From Antrodiella citrinella (Eukaryota > Basidiomycota > Agaricomycetes > Polyporales > Steccherinaceae), in NCBI GenBank assembly GCA_004802725.1, contig SGPM01000088.1, forward strand, positions 1-64,000: DNA of 64,000 nt, in the 5' to 3' direction. The notes under the pieces were generated by a model, which was not told the DNA's origin, made no database searches, and saw only the letters and a program-made list of their open reading frames with translations. A program made the translations under genes and the position numbers. This document shows positions 44,567 to 55,712 of this stretch, in pieces (the first letter of the stretch is position 1; the number at the start of each line of letters is the position of its first letter).

Positions 44567-46773
44567 GTTGACGGAGCGTAGGGCAGCGGTTCGGGTAGTG
44601 GGTAAAAATGGGTAAAGATAGAGATGATGCGGATAGAGCCAAACAGCACGACTTTATATATGGTCGAGTCCAGATTGCGAGCTGGGAAAGTGGAAGCGGC
44701 GTGTACCCCGAAGTTGGCTGATAGACCGGATTCAGTGAAGTTTGCCTGCGCACATACGTCAGCGACGCACCAGAGTGATCCAGATCCTCTACAGCTACGC
44801 CTGTATTCCGAGCCGATGAGGACCCGATTGCGCCACTCGAGCCGCTCTGATTTCGCTTCATGCTGTTACTCCAAGCCATTGCAATTGTTCGTTCGGACGC
44901 AATCTTGACGGGTGACGGGGAAGAACGCACACATGCGATGCAGATCAACATCTTTGAAATAGACGGCACCAATCAGATGACATGAACGTAGAAAATCACA
45001 AGACTCACTGTGTGAACATACTGTGAGCTCAATGTTGTCCGCCCAAGATTGAAAGTAGTCTGAATAATCATGTCCACGTCAGTGCGGAGAGACGTACTTC
45101 TGCTTGATGAAGAGTATCAAAAGTTCATACGCAGACATGGCAAGCGGTCGGAGAATCACCGAGCCAAGTATCGAGCCACATTTACACGAACGTCTCCAAA
45201 TGGCACCACTGAATAACGCTTCTTCGCCCCATAAACTCTTCCAAGAAAGCGACTTCCCCGGAGAGCGGATCATTGGTCAATCGATGATACTACCTATCAT
45301 CGGACCAGCTCTTGAGCTGATGCCTGGACAGATACGCAGCGCTCCGCATGAGTGAATTTGATCAACGATAGCTTCCTTGAACCATTGCAGGTGTCACGAC
45401 AATACAAGTAGTACGGACTCCTTGAATATCCGGTCAGCCAGCAAAACAAAGTAGGATAATGACTCACTTAGTAGTCAAGTTCTATTCCAACGTTCACAAG
45501 ACTCAAGAGCCAATGACCCGTCATGCGTCAGCAGCTGATAGTACTACTCAAGATCGGACCTTGCAGCGACGGGGAACGTGAGCTATGCAATAGTGATTGA
45601 TGTGGCAAGTCAAGGAAAACCGTCACCGGTGCCCGAAAATGGGAATCTCTCGGAAGCTGTAGCAAAATACAACCAAACATTTCCGCGTCACTGGCACGAT
45701 GCGGTACTTGAGTTACCATTGCTGCTACTTATCAAGGGACAGGCAGGTTGGGATATACCCGAACAGATGATTGTTGTTGTCCTCGCATCAAAATGTACGA
45801 AAACGAGTCGCATCTTCTGCGGGACAGTCTCCAGGCATGATGGTTTCCGCCGTCGTCAGATTCTTTGAATTACAGGCCCTTGATATGACATATGTATATG
45901 GGCCAAGCTGTTCATGCCACAAAATTAGTGTTCAATGTTCACTCGGACATTACAGGACCGGAGTATCTGTATTGGCAGAAGTACCGAGCAGTAACCTTGT
46001 ATTCACACACCGATAGCGCTCTGTGAGAGTGTTAGCGTCCACAATGGGGGGAAATCGGAAAGTCATGATAGAACTCACCTTCCCAGAAATACGCAGCGAA
46101 GGACAAACGATCTGGGTTCTGTAAGCAACGATGGGATCATGGCACCGCAGCCTATCCTCATCGCCCCGCCAAGCCACACATCACCGCTCGTAGCAATTGT
46201 GAATTGGGAGAAGCGACGGACCGACGCCACATTACGTTGATCAGCGCAGGGACCATACGAGTCGGAGTCCGAGAAAACCAACAACAGGACCAGCCAGAGA
46301 CAAGAGAGTTATAAAAGGGTCGTAGATTGTCGTATGATCGGGCTCCTGAGCTCGGAGGTGAGACCTTCACGTCACCCTCAACCGACAGCAGGACATCCGG
46401 ATGAATCTTTCCTGGGCGTAAGAGTGAAGAGTCCTGGCATGCACAGGTCAGGGTCTCTGAGTAGATCACGCATTCCTGCTGATCCATCCTGAGCGCGGAC
46501 ACATCAGTCTCCCAAAGAGATGATGATCAACATACATGTGTGATTGGACGCAGTGCACGTCTGTGTCAGACGTTAGAATCTCTCATGGATTCTAATCAGC
46601 CATCCCAGAAACCCAAACAAATAACAGAGGAGCCGAACAAATAATATCACAACTTGTACCTGCCATGAAGGATGCCAGACGTATGCAAGCTGCAAAAGCG
46701 TACAGTACGCTGTTACCCAGATAACGACATCGCCGTATCGCACTAAGAATTCCAAAAATGATACCGGTGTCCG
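44567..46773. other. About 2.2 kb without a supported gene
   Basis: The region upstream of SDR copy B and downstream of the amidase gene. Short frames occur on both strands; none has recognisable similarity, a consistent intron pattern or a credible start. The stretch just right of 44567 should hold the SDR-B promoter. Confidence 0.45.
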
Positions 46774-48757
46774 CTACGCAGCCTCTCGACCTGCCCCCAC
46801 CGCACCCAGAACGTCTACCCACACCTCTCCTTTCTTTCTCTTGTCACCGTCCATGCCGCTCACACTCGCCACATCCCGCGCAAACCCAAGCAACGCCTCT
46901 TCCTTCCCCCATTCGGCCATCCCCATCAACGAGACCATCAGACCACTCCCACTTTTGTCGTCGTCGTCGTACCCCACGCCGGACACAATGGCAGGACACC
47001 CGCTGAAGTTCGCCAGGAATACATAGCGCATACCGCGCAGCGTCGTGTTCCCGTCACTAACGCCATGTACGAGATCCCCCTCGGACCTGATCTTGATTCC
47101 CGGAATCGGGGTCGTAGGAGACACGATCACAAGTCCCGGATGGGTTGTGTACAAATGCGCGAGGTGGGACATTACGAGTGCGCGGAGCTGGGCGGTACGC
47201 AGGTACGATTGGGCAGGTGTTTGCGCTGCGACGGAGAGCAGGATCCTGTTGGATGCACTGAACCCACTGACGTTGCCTTTCGCGGCGGCATGCAGTTCAG
47301 TGATGATCGACAAGGCGTGGGCAAGGCGGAGCTCTTGCAAGTGCGGAAGATCGATCTCGACGACTTCGTACCCGTGCGTGTCAACGAGTTTCTGCACAGT
47401 GGATTGGCAACGTTTTTGCACGCTCGGAAGAGAATCGTCGAACCAGGGACGGAATATGCCCAGGAGCTTGCGTGTGGGAGAAACGAGTGGTGAGAGAGCC
47501 GATGTGGGGGAGGGAAACGCGCCGGAGGTGGGATCAAGGGAGTCCGGTGTGGCCATGATACGGTATGCAAGAGCAAGGTCATCTAAAGTAGCTGCTATGG
47601 GACCAATGACGCTATTCTATGTCCGGATCTGAGATATATGTACAGAGATAGCAGTGTTGTGGCTCTTACCGTGTGTGCTAAGTTGGGACTCGGCCTCTCC
47701 GAGACACGACCATGGGAAGGTTTGATACCGTAAACACCACAGAAATTGGAGGGTACTCTGCATCTCAAGGTGAGCGAATATTGATTTGGGAACCAAGGGA
47801 CATGTACCTGATTGAACCTCCACCATCGGCCCCGACAGCGATGGGAACTAAGCCCGCACCGACAGCATACGCAGAACCACCGGACGAACCTCCAGTGTAG
47901 TACTTGGTGTTGTACGGATTCCTGGGGGTGCCTTTGGCCGGGTTGTTGTTGGTGATATCTACCAGAGCATCAGGACACGTGAACTCCCGAGACAACAAAT
48001 AACTACGCGTACCTGCACCCAGCTCATGCATGTTCGCCTTTGCAATGATGATCGCCCCTGCTTCCTCCAGCTTCTTAACGGCCCATGCTGTCTCACAATC
48101 CCTGCCCCCAAAAACCATGCTGCTCCCAAGTGTCTTGGTGTATCCATTCACGTCTACTTCGTCCTTGACAGTGATCGGGACGCCGTCCAGAGGACCGAGT
48201 GGTTTCCCTTGAGCGTACCTCTCCGTCGAGGCCTTAGCGGCAGAAAGGGTTCGGTCATCTTTGATGTCAGCAAACGCGAGTGAGTGCGGCCGTGACCGAA
48301 TGAGGGAGAGGAGATACTCTGCTACGGCCGTCGGTGTCGTGCGTTTTCTGGTATAAGCTTTGACGTAGTCGGCAGAGGTGTAGAAGACATGATCGGTGGC
48401 TGAGAAGAGAGGATGTGTGATTATAAAGTTTCCTGCAGAAATGGGCTCAGTGGGAGGTGACTCGGACGGTACAACACAAGGGTCATAACGTGTCGGATAG
48501 CGGTCCAGATAGTTCAGATCTTTGAGCGTGCCGAAATTATTGGTATGCCACAAGAAACGGGAGAGCGGGGAGACGTGTTGTACGCTACAAGAAATCGATG
48601 AGATTGTTCAAAGAGTGAAATGCCGGACTTACACTCGGGATAGTATAACCAAGGGCCATCCGGCCAAGGTAGGGTTGTTCTCTGGCGTGTTCTTGTAGGC
48701 TGTCGCAGCCTGAGAGGCGTAAGGAGCTTCAAGAGGGGTTGGGTAACCCACGGCCAT
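46774..48757 (-). CDS. Amidase signature family hydrolase
   Basis: Five exons in coding order, 48757-48633, 48584-48013, 47958-47808, 47757-47670 and 47616-46774, total 1,779 nt (592 residues) in phase. The catalytic Lys lies in GVPITVKDEVDVNG. The Ser pair of the Ser-cisSer-Lys triad lies in YYTGGSSGGSAYAVGAG and ADGGGSIR. VPSNFCGVYGIKPSHGR is the following conserved block, and the frame ends GAGREAA. The enzyme would hydrolyse amide bonds (fatty-acid amides, indole acetamide or similar). Fungal members of this length are common and substrates vary. No signal peptide is seen. The start at 48757 (MAVGYPTPLEAPYAS) is the first Met of the conserved N-terminal segment. Confidence 0.9.
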
Positions 48758-49323
48758 GATTTTGGGACTCGGAGAAGTTGAGCTGGCCAACCACTTCAAC
48801 GGGGGACCGAGATGTCTTTGACGTGGCAGGCAACGTTTGGGACATGTACGACGACGTCTGTGTCTTGACCACGGGAAGAGGCAACTGCGGGCCGGGCCGT
48901 GCAAGCCGAGTCCAATCGTCCTTAGTTCTCGAGGCTGAACCTCAAGTAGACAGAGTTCAGTAAGTCAACAACCAGGCTACAATGCAGGTAAGTATGGACA
49001 TCAGTCTTTTTGATCATTTCATAGCTGACCGCCATAGAGTATGCTCAGCTACCTGACATGACTCGAACCCAATAACTAAGCATGGATTTAAGCGAGATTG
49101 CGATGTTCCGTGTATTGTCTGCTCAAAGCGTTTTCTTTTGTTTTCCACCGTCATGGTCGTGCAAAGTGCCTTTGTCGTTCTCGGGGCGCGATAAATAGCT
49201 TGCATCTCAGTGTGCCCACTGTCGCCACTCTGTCTCCCTACGCTCGCTGAATCTGCTATCGCGCCGCCGGTCGACGCATCCCACCACTCTTTTCTACCTT
49301 TTGCGCTTGCAAATCTTCCTACA
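48758..49323. other. Divergent intergenic region
   Basis: The 566 bp between the start codons of the amidase gene (-) and the unknown gene at 49324 (+). It must contain both promoters. No recognisable element or frame. Confidence 0.55.
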
Positions 49324-50976
49324 ATGTCCCAAGTCAAGGACGATTCTCCCGTCTCTACATCTCTCAAACACAGGCTTAGAGATATCTTCAGTCCAAAGGC
49401 CAAGGCCACATCGTCGCTCCCTTCCGCCAATTCAAATCACGTATCACCCCCTAGTCGCATCCCCATCCGCAAGAAACGTAGCTTCCGCGATGTTGCAGAA
49501 GAAGACCCCGACAACTCTTCCAACCCTCGCGCAAGGACTCGTCAGCGCGTCGACTCTACGTCGTCCGTCATCACCGTCCGTGGTAGCCGAGGAGTGTCGA
49601 GGAAGGCGAGCACGGATAGTGTCAAGACAATTTGCGAACCAAAGAGGACTTTGAAGCGTACGCCGTCCTCGATCTCTCTTTCTCTCGATCCCGGACAGGC
49701 CGCTCCTGCACGCGCTGTCCTCACGAGGAACACATCGCACAATCAAATCCAGGCTCCATCGTCGCCCGTACAAGACAAGCGCAGCATCCTCCCCTTCCCT
49801 GCGAAACGCATGGTTTCGCTCAAAGCTCCTCCCAGAGCAAGCGCTTCAGACTACAAGGCTACTCGAGCTTCTTTGGATGTCGCGTCTAGCTCATCGTCCC
49901 GTCCCGAGAGCCACTTGTTGAAACGCAGCAGGTCGTCTCGGTCGTTGTCTACAGCTTATCTTGAAGGGGCTCCTGACAAGAAGAGAGCTCTTTCATCTAT
50001 CGCCGACGCACCATCTGTGTCTACTTCCCAATCCCCGTTACCAGCGCCTTCGCCGTCCGAGCCACCGGCGCCTCTATCTCCTGAGGAGGAGATGCTGAGG
50101 CAAGTCTTGGAATACGTCGTCAACGAACCCGACGACGAGGACGCAGACGCGTCAGAGTTCAACGCCCTCCTTTCCAGATCACCATCCACCTTCACAGAAC
50201 TATCCTCCTCTCCGGAATCACCATCGTCTCTCGCCGTACCGGACGCATTGTTACCTGAAATCCCGGATGACGACTCGGACGACGAGTCAGCACCCGGTCT
50301 ACGCTACGACAATCAACGCTTGGGCGACCGGGTATTTTACCCTCCTCCACCAAGACCTTCCCGGTCCCATCTGGATCGGTTTGATGTCAGAGTGAAGCCA
50401 TACAACACACACATCGCTCTTTGGGACATGAAACCAGAGTGCGCATCTTTTATTTCCCTCCATTGACAGCCAAGCTAAGCAAACCTTCCGTTTGGTAGTG
50501 ATATATACGCATGGCCGGCAGTACTCTACCTGACAGACCACCAGGCTGAGTACCCCAACTTCGACCGTCCACCCGTCAGGAACATCGACGTAGAGTTCCA
50601 CAGCACAGAAGACACCCCAACCGTGTCCGTACAGCCGACTTCTCCGGACTATCACGTCCACTACCAAGGTACATGCGTCGCGCCCGATACACCACCTTCC
50701 CTCTTGGGTCTCTCTCAGGACTCAGGCATAGCCATCGAGAGTCGCTGGATGCTTCGGCCGTCTGACGCGCCCTCGGCTTCCTCGTACGCGACGCGGGTCT
50801 TTGTCCCGATCCCTGCGTCGTTGTTCAAAGGCCGGGAATGTCGGTTCTTCAAGCTGAAGGCGAAGGTCACGTTTACGACTGGCGCTGTTGCACATTCGGG
50901 CACCGTCAGAGTGAGTGTCGAGCATTTGAGGAAGGAGGTCCACATGGATGGAAGACGGGCGTCGTTGGACGTCTAG
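49324..50976 (+). CDS. Hypothetical protein, disordered N-terminus with a conserved-looking tail
   Basis: Exons 49324-50438 and 50499-50976 give 1,593 nt (530 residues). About 370 residues are low complexity: Ser/Pro/Arg-rich with basic clusters (RIPIRKKRSFRD, RARTRQR, LLKRSRSSRS) that could be nuclear localisation signals, then acidic runs (EPDDEDADASEF, DDDSDDES). The C-terminal 160 residues look folded: TDHQAEYPNFDRPPVR, IAIESRWMLRPSD, TRVFVPIPASLFKGREC, RFFKLKAKVTFTTG, SGTVRVSVEHLRKEV. I recognise no domain. The composition would fit a nuclear protein. Splicing at gtgcgc/tttggtag restores a smooth frame (KPDDIYAWPAVLYL), which supports the model. Confidence 0.65.
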
Positions 50977-51339
50977 GAATCTGAGGGAACCATATTGATT
51001 TATTTTTTGGGTGCGCTTTTGTCAATTTTGGTTTGGACTACATATTTGCGTTGTATCCGCTCACTTTCAATTGTATACTTCTCCTGTGTTATCGTATCCA
51101 CATCTTCAAGATACCCCTCTCAGACAAACACTCACTTCACACCATCACGTCCTAACCTTTCACTTTCCAAGCTCATTTCCGTTACATCATTGCCCAGACA
51201 TTATACCAACATTAATACACCGATTGACTGTCTTCAGTTGCTGTTATAAGGACGGGTATATACCACGAATTAGGGCGACAAGATGACGGATATTCCATAC
51301 CGACGAGGTTTGGACGATGTCCTAATCAACTTGAAGAGC
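50977..51339. other. Short gap between convergent features
   Basis: Pyrimidine-rich 3' flank of the 49324 gene; nothing recognisable before the aminopeptidase remnant. Confidence 0.4.
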
Positions 51340-53129
51340 CCACAGCCTGAGCGACTGCATCGACCACGTCACGCAACGATACACCTGCCCCTGTCCACAT
51401 CTGTACGAGTTCTTTTATTCAGCCATTGTTGCAAGTCTTTCGTCGATCGCTTCCGAGTCATTGACATGTCAATATAGAGAGGGTATGATGATGCGAAAGA
51501 GCCCACCTTGATCCAAACCGCACGAGCCAGTATGGTGTTTAGAGCTACAACCGTGCCGTATCTATGTGAGCACTGCGCATGCGGGCAACGCTATGGCTGT
51601 ACTTGGACATGTCTTTGGTCTACGAGTGCAAACTATAAGTGAATTGCATTCTCCTCGTATAGGAGGACGTACCTCGAAGAAAGCTTTCGCTTTGTCGTGA
51701 TCCTCAACGGTCGAGAGCATCTCGTGAGAGTACTTCCGCGAGTTCTCAATATAGTGAAAAGCTTGGTGTGCATATGACTTACACGCAGAAGGGCCTGGAA
51801 GCTGTAGTTATTCGCCAACTATCCTGCCAACTGAACACACAAGCTTAAAGTCAGCCCTCCCGGTTGCCAAAACATGTTGATTACAAGATACATACCTCGT
51901 CATAATTCTCCTTGAACTTCCGCGCCAAGAACTTCCTCGTCTTTCGGTTCTCCTTTAGCCCAATAACGAGGTAGGCCAGGTCCTGACCCAGTGTGTTCGC
52001 CATGATATATTCCCATGTCTGGTTGGCAAGTTCAAGGTCCGACGAAGCACCTAGAGCGCGCAAGGCTGCAATGCGCGTCGACGCCGAGGACTTGTTCTGA
52101 GCTATATCTTTGACGCGAGTGTAGTCTTCGGACGTACCGTGTTGGACTACCTAGCGAAATGGAAAAATTGCTTAGTACAGTGATATGAGGACGATGAAGA
52201 GGAAACGGTAGTCACGATGCGATATGCTATAGTCTGAAGATCAGGCGGAATGGAGGATTTCGAGTCATCGTACCAGAGGGGTCGTCCTGAATTGGGTCCG
52301 TTCTCAAACCACTCCGGAGGTATCACCTACCATTTCGTACGGCTCTTCTCACACGATTGGCATATTGCTCAGGGTCACGTTCCTAGCATCAGTGATAAGA
52401 GAAATGGAGAAGGTGGCCTTCATAGCAGGCTCATCCCAGCAAGGGAAGGCTCTACGAGCACCCACAGGCTGTTGAGAATCAGCTTCGGATTATGTAGTAG
52501 ACTGTGTACGTTCAAGATGAACACGTACAGCTAGTTGAGTGAAGGCATAGTACTCTTCTCTGCCATCTTCCCATTTGACGCGACCATATCCTCCTTGTCC
52601 ATTCGCGAGTTCGTTGCCGAAATCCAGAACGAGCTCGGCGTGTGATCTACTAGCGTGCAACTCGTCGGAGAGATGCAACGTCATCAGTTCCTTCCGGACA
52701 TCGGTCGTCACTTTGCGTATGCTGACTTCTTGAGTGTGGCCGTCATGTGATGCGAGAAGTTTGCGGAACCCGACTTGAAGCCCGGAGGAGTGAAATGTGA
52801 GAACATATGTAGCCTTCAAGACATCCAGCCTGTGGAATCATACAATTAGAGATGTCTCCGCGGTGACAGAAACGGTCCACGCACCGAATTGTGACAACTC
52901 CCTTGAAAGTCAGTTGATTCAGGTCTGTGATGACCTCAACTTCGTAACGAAGAGGTCTGACATCAGTGGGTAGATGACCCGAGTCGCTCAACGGTGCAGA
53001 ATCTGAGCCGGATACCACAACAAAGCTGTCAGACTCCACAGCGAGATGTTTCTCGCAAAGGAGAGACAAGTGGGGTTCTGAAAGAAAGATCGTCAGACCT
53101 TTTGCGGACGGCGGAAGTTCTTGGCTCAC
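51340..53129 (-). pseudogene. M1 aminopeptidase with internal deletion
   Basis: The N-terminal part is clear on the minus strand: GHLPTDVRPLRYEVEVITDLNQLTFKGVVTIR, GREEYYAFTQL and [20 protein letters not shown] to TLSNMP. After two stop codons in about 60 bp the sequence jumps to the far C-terminal domain: SSIPPDLQTIAYRI, then ALRALGASSDLELANQTWEYI, LGQDLAYLVIGLKENRKTRKF, NNYSFQALL, YSHEMLSTVEDHDKAKAFFE and LNTILARAVWIK. Everything between is gone, including GAMEN and the zinc site HExxH-x18-E; from family lengths that is roughly 500 residues. The remnant cannot be an active peptidase. The 3' end is approximate. Confidence 0.75.
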
Positions 53130-53457
53130 CTGCGGATCTGTTGAACTTTGGACTTGAACGGCAAGAATGTGCCCGAATCGAAATTGCGACTGGAAGAAAC
53201 GACAAGACGAACGCCAGCATGTACCGCGGCGCAGCTGATATCTTGTCTCAGAAAGAGTACTCGAGACACATCAGGTAGCCCAACCACTGAGATGTTCGAG
53301 GATGTTAACACAGGGTGTACCACCGGGAATATGCAGAGAAGACTAGATGACTCAAACATGAAGTCACAAGTTCAAATTCAGATGGCTTGAAAGCCTAGCA
53401 ATCGCGGTCGAGAGTGAATACCAAGCCTCGCCATAGGCACCCTGAACGAACGCAGAA

Positions 53458-53691
53458 GATAAGATCATCAGTATGCTACAATATAAGTTAGTCGACGGCA
53501 AAGCTACAATCATTATCGGTCCTATGGGTGCAGCCTACGTGCTCTCGTCAATGGACAGGCATTGGAAAATCATGAATCAGAATTCACATGCGAGAAGCTG
53601 GACCCGAGACTCACCCGAAACTCAATAAACGCATCCGGTGTCTTCCCCCGCCGTGGTCCAACACTAGGCATCATCAGCTGAAGACTGAGAA
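53458..53691 (-). repeat. Duplicated RAD1 3' end
   Basis: 234 bp nearly identical to 61281-61512, the last exon and 3' flank of RAD1, in the same orientation 7.8 kb away. By eye there are about eight small differences, mostly in the left 50 bp, and a 3-bp insertion near 53650 that adds one Arg to SVGPRGKT. The copy encodes LSLQLMMPSVGP...SHVNSDS and the stop, so it duplicates only the C-terminal tail. It ends exactly where a kinase fragment begins on the other strand. Confidence 0.9.
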
Positions 53692-54400
53692 CATCCTGCA
53701 AGACCCTCGAGCGCAGATCAAGATCGGCGACTTTGGCGAGTCTTTCATCTACGATATCTCCGAGGCTGAAGCTGGCGGTGTGAAGCGCAAGATCCACTGT
53801 CCTCGCACGTACGCCGCCCCTAGAACGACTATCTTCTCTCATAAGGTCAGCTACGGAGACTACGCCGCCCCCGAGATCCTCTTTGACGGCGTAGGCAGCC
53901 CCGCGTCGGACGTGTGGGCGCTGGGGAACTTGAACGTTTTGCACGCGATCCTTGACGGGGGTACGAGTCTTGCTCGACTCGTCATCCCCGCTCCTGGTGG
54001 CGCCTCGGACGACGAGGTCCTCGTGGGTATGGTGCGCCTGTTCGGGAAGTTACCTGTGGGTGGATCGGGCTGAGTATTTCGACCAGGAGACGCGGTATCT
54101 GCATAAGGAACCACAGGCGCCTACGCGGCCCAACGTACGTAGCTTTGCACAGCTTACAGACGAGGAGGAAAGTGTATTTGGGAAGGCACTCCTGGGGATG
54201 TATGCATACGATCAGTGGGAGAGGTTCACTGTGGATGATGTAGCTGCTGCGTTCGTTTGGCTGAAGCTCGGCGTATCGACCTGGACTCCAGTGGAAAGTC
54301 GTGTTGACACGTCAGCGGGATCGGTAGACAGGAAGGAAGAGCACGACGGTGCCTCGTCGATATCTTCCTTGTTATCGGCAGTACATGTACAAGCATGATA
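53680..54400 (+). pseudogene. Protein kinase fragment fused to the RAD1 copy
   Basis: The plus strand reads LKTENILQDPRAQIKIGDFGES, which joins the catalytic-loop end to the DFG motif. TYAAPR, VSYGDYAAPEILFDGVGSPASDVWALGNL (APE and F-helix Asp) and DDEVLVGMVRLFGKLP follow. The frame then shifts by one base near 54055 to continue as YLWVDRAEYFDQETRYL and a C-terminal tail (WERFTVDDVAAAF). The kinase N-lobe and HRD motif are missing: the sequence upstream of LKTEN is the RAD1 copy. It resembles the SRPK-like/fungal kinases whose C-lobe reads this way. With no ATP-binding lobe plus a frameshift, it is a pseudogene. Confidence 0.75.
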
Positions 54401-54428
54401 TGGTAGTTTACACGAAATACACAATCCC

Positions 54429-55483
54429 TTAGAGCAGATCCAACCCTCTGGCCAGCTCGGTGAACGAATCCACAATGATGTCCACCTCCCCTCCGTCCGC
54501 TTTCGTCTTGACACGCTTCTGCTGATCGTTTTGCTGGTCTTCCGTGGGCCGTCTGACGTAGACGGTCTTCATCCCGTGACTCGCTGCTGCACGGAGGTCG
54601 TAGATGTGGGCAGCGACCATGGCGACCTTCGTCGGAGGTAGGCCGAGTTTTTCGGCTGCTCCGAGGTACATCTTTGCATTCCTGGAGAGATTCGTCGTTG
54701 TCGTCACCTTTCAGGAGAGGGTGGAGAGGTCTTACGGTTTGTACGACCCGATGATGTCTCCTGAGAAGACGATGTCCCACGGCAGGTCGGCGTGTTTGGC
54801 CTGAAGAATTATCAGAGTCACGCTGATCGGACGAGTGATGCTACGCACCATGTCTACTAGAAGTCGCGCGCTGCCGTTCGATAAAGTGCCAAGGATGTAA
54901 CGTTTCTTCAAGGCGTACAAACCTTTGGTCGTGTCAGGCCATCCTGCGACATACAATATAATGAGATTGTGTACGTTTGAAGGATACGACTACGTACCGT
55001 TCAGCGTATGCCAGAAATGTACCGATTCGTTACGCCTGGTGTCGTCCCAGCCTTCCACAAGGTGGTGCCAATTGGGAGACTCGAGCATCGAGTCTAATAT
55101 CTGTGAGCAGACGTTTTCAGATTTTAAAATGACACGAGAGCGAGGTAACTCACTTCACGGTGTACAACGTCAATGTTGGTGGACCCTGACCCGCCATTCG
55201 CGATGTTCCGCCTGCAAGCACAACCAGTGTTGGTGTCTCTGTTGGGAATTTGATACGACGTACGTTTGCTGGTAGTAGTTCTGCCTCCATTCAACAACGA
55301 AGGCATCCCAGTCTGCAAAACGTCTTTGAGAAACCGGTGGTGCATGAAGCATGATCGATCACAACCTGTTTCGCCCGCGCTGGAGGCAGACTTGCTCAAT
55401 TGGTCGGTGACGCTCCCCCTCCAGTCCACTACTGTTCCAAAGACGTCGAATAACAATGCTTCAACGCCTGTGAGGGTGTCCAT
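54429..55483 (-). CDS. Haloacid dehalogenase-type hydrolase (HAD type II)
   Basis: Seven exons in coding order, 55483-55366, 55312-55264, 55211-55154, 55100-54998, 54943-54849, 54800-54736 and 54681-54429, give 741 nt (246 residues), the family length. Motifs are ALLFDVFGTVVDWRGS (nucleophile Asp), GTLSNGSARLL (motif II), NAKMYLGAAEKLG (Lys region) and VAAHIYDLRAAASHGMKTVYV (motif III Asp). Type II 2-haloacid dehalogenases release halide from short haloacids. Fungal homologues are common and their natural substrates are mostly unknown. The start Met at 55483 directly precedes the conserved first strand. No defects are visible. Confidence 0.88.
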
Positions 55484-55712
55484 ACCGAATGACAAGAGGG
55501 TCAAGATGAGAGACCGAGCCTGAGAGGGGATGCCTTTGAGCTCAATCTAATCTATGGATCTTATCTCTGATCAGGCGCTTGTGGGCGCTTGTGTACAACT
55601 GGCCCCGCCCAGCTGCGATCGTCAGAGCAGCCCGCCGCCCTTTGACTCTTTGCTCACCATCCCGCCCCTGCTCGCCAACATCGTTGCCGATGTAACTCTG
55701 AAACATACACTT

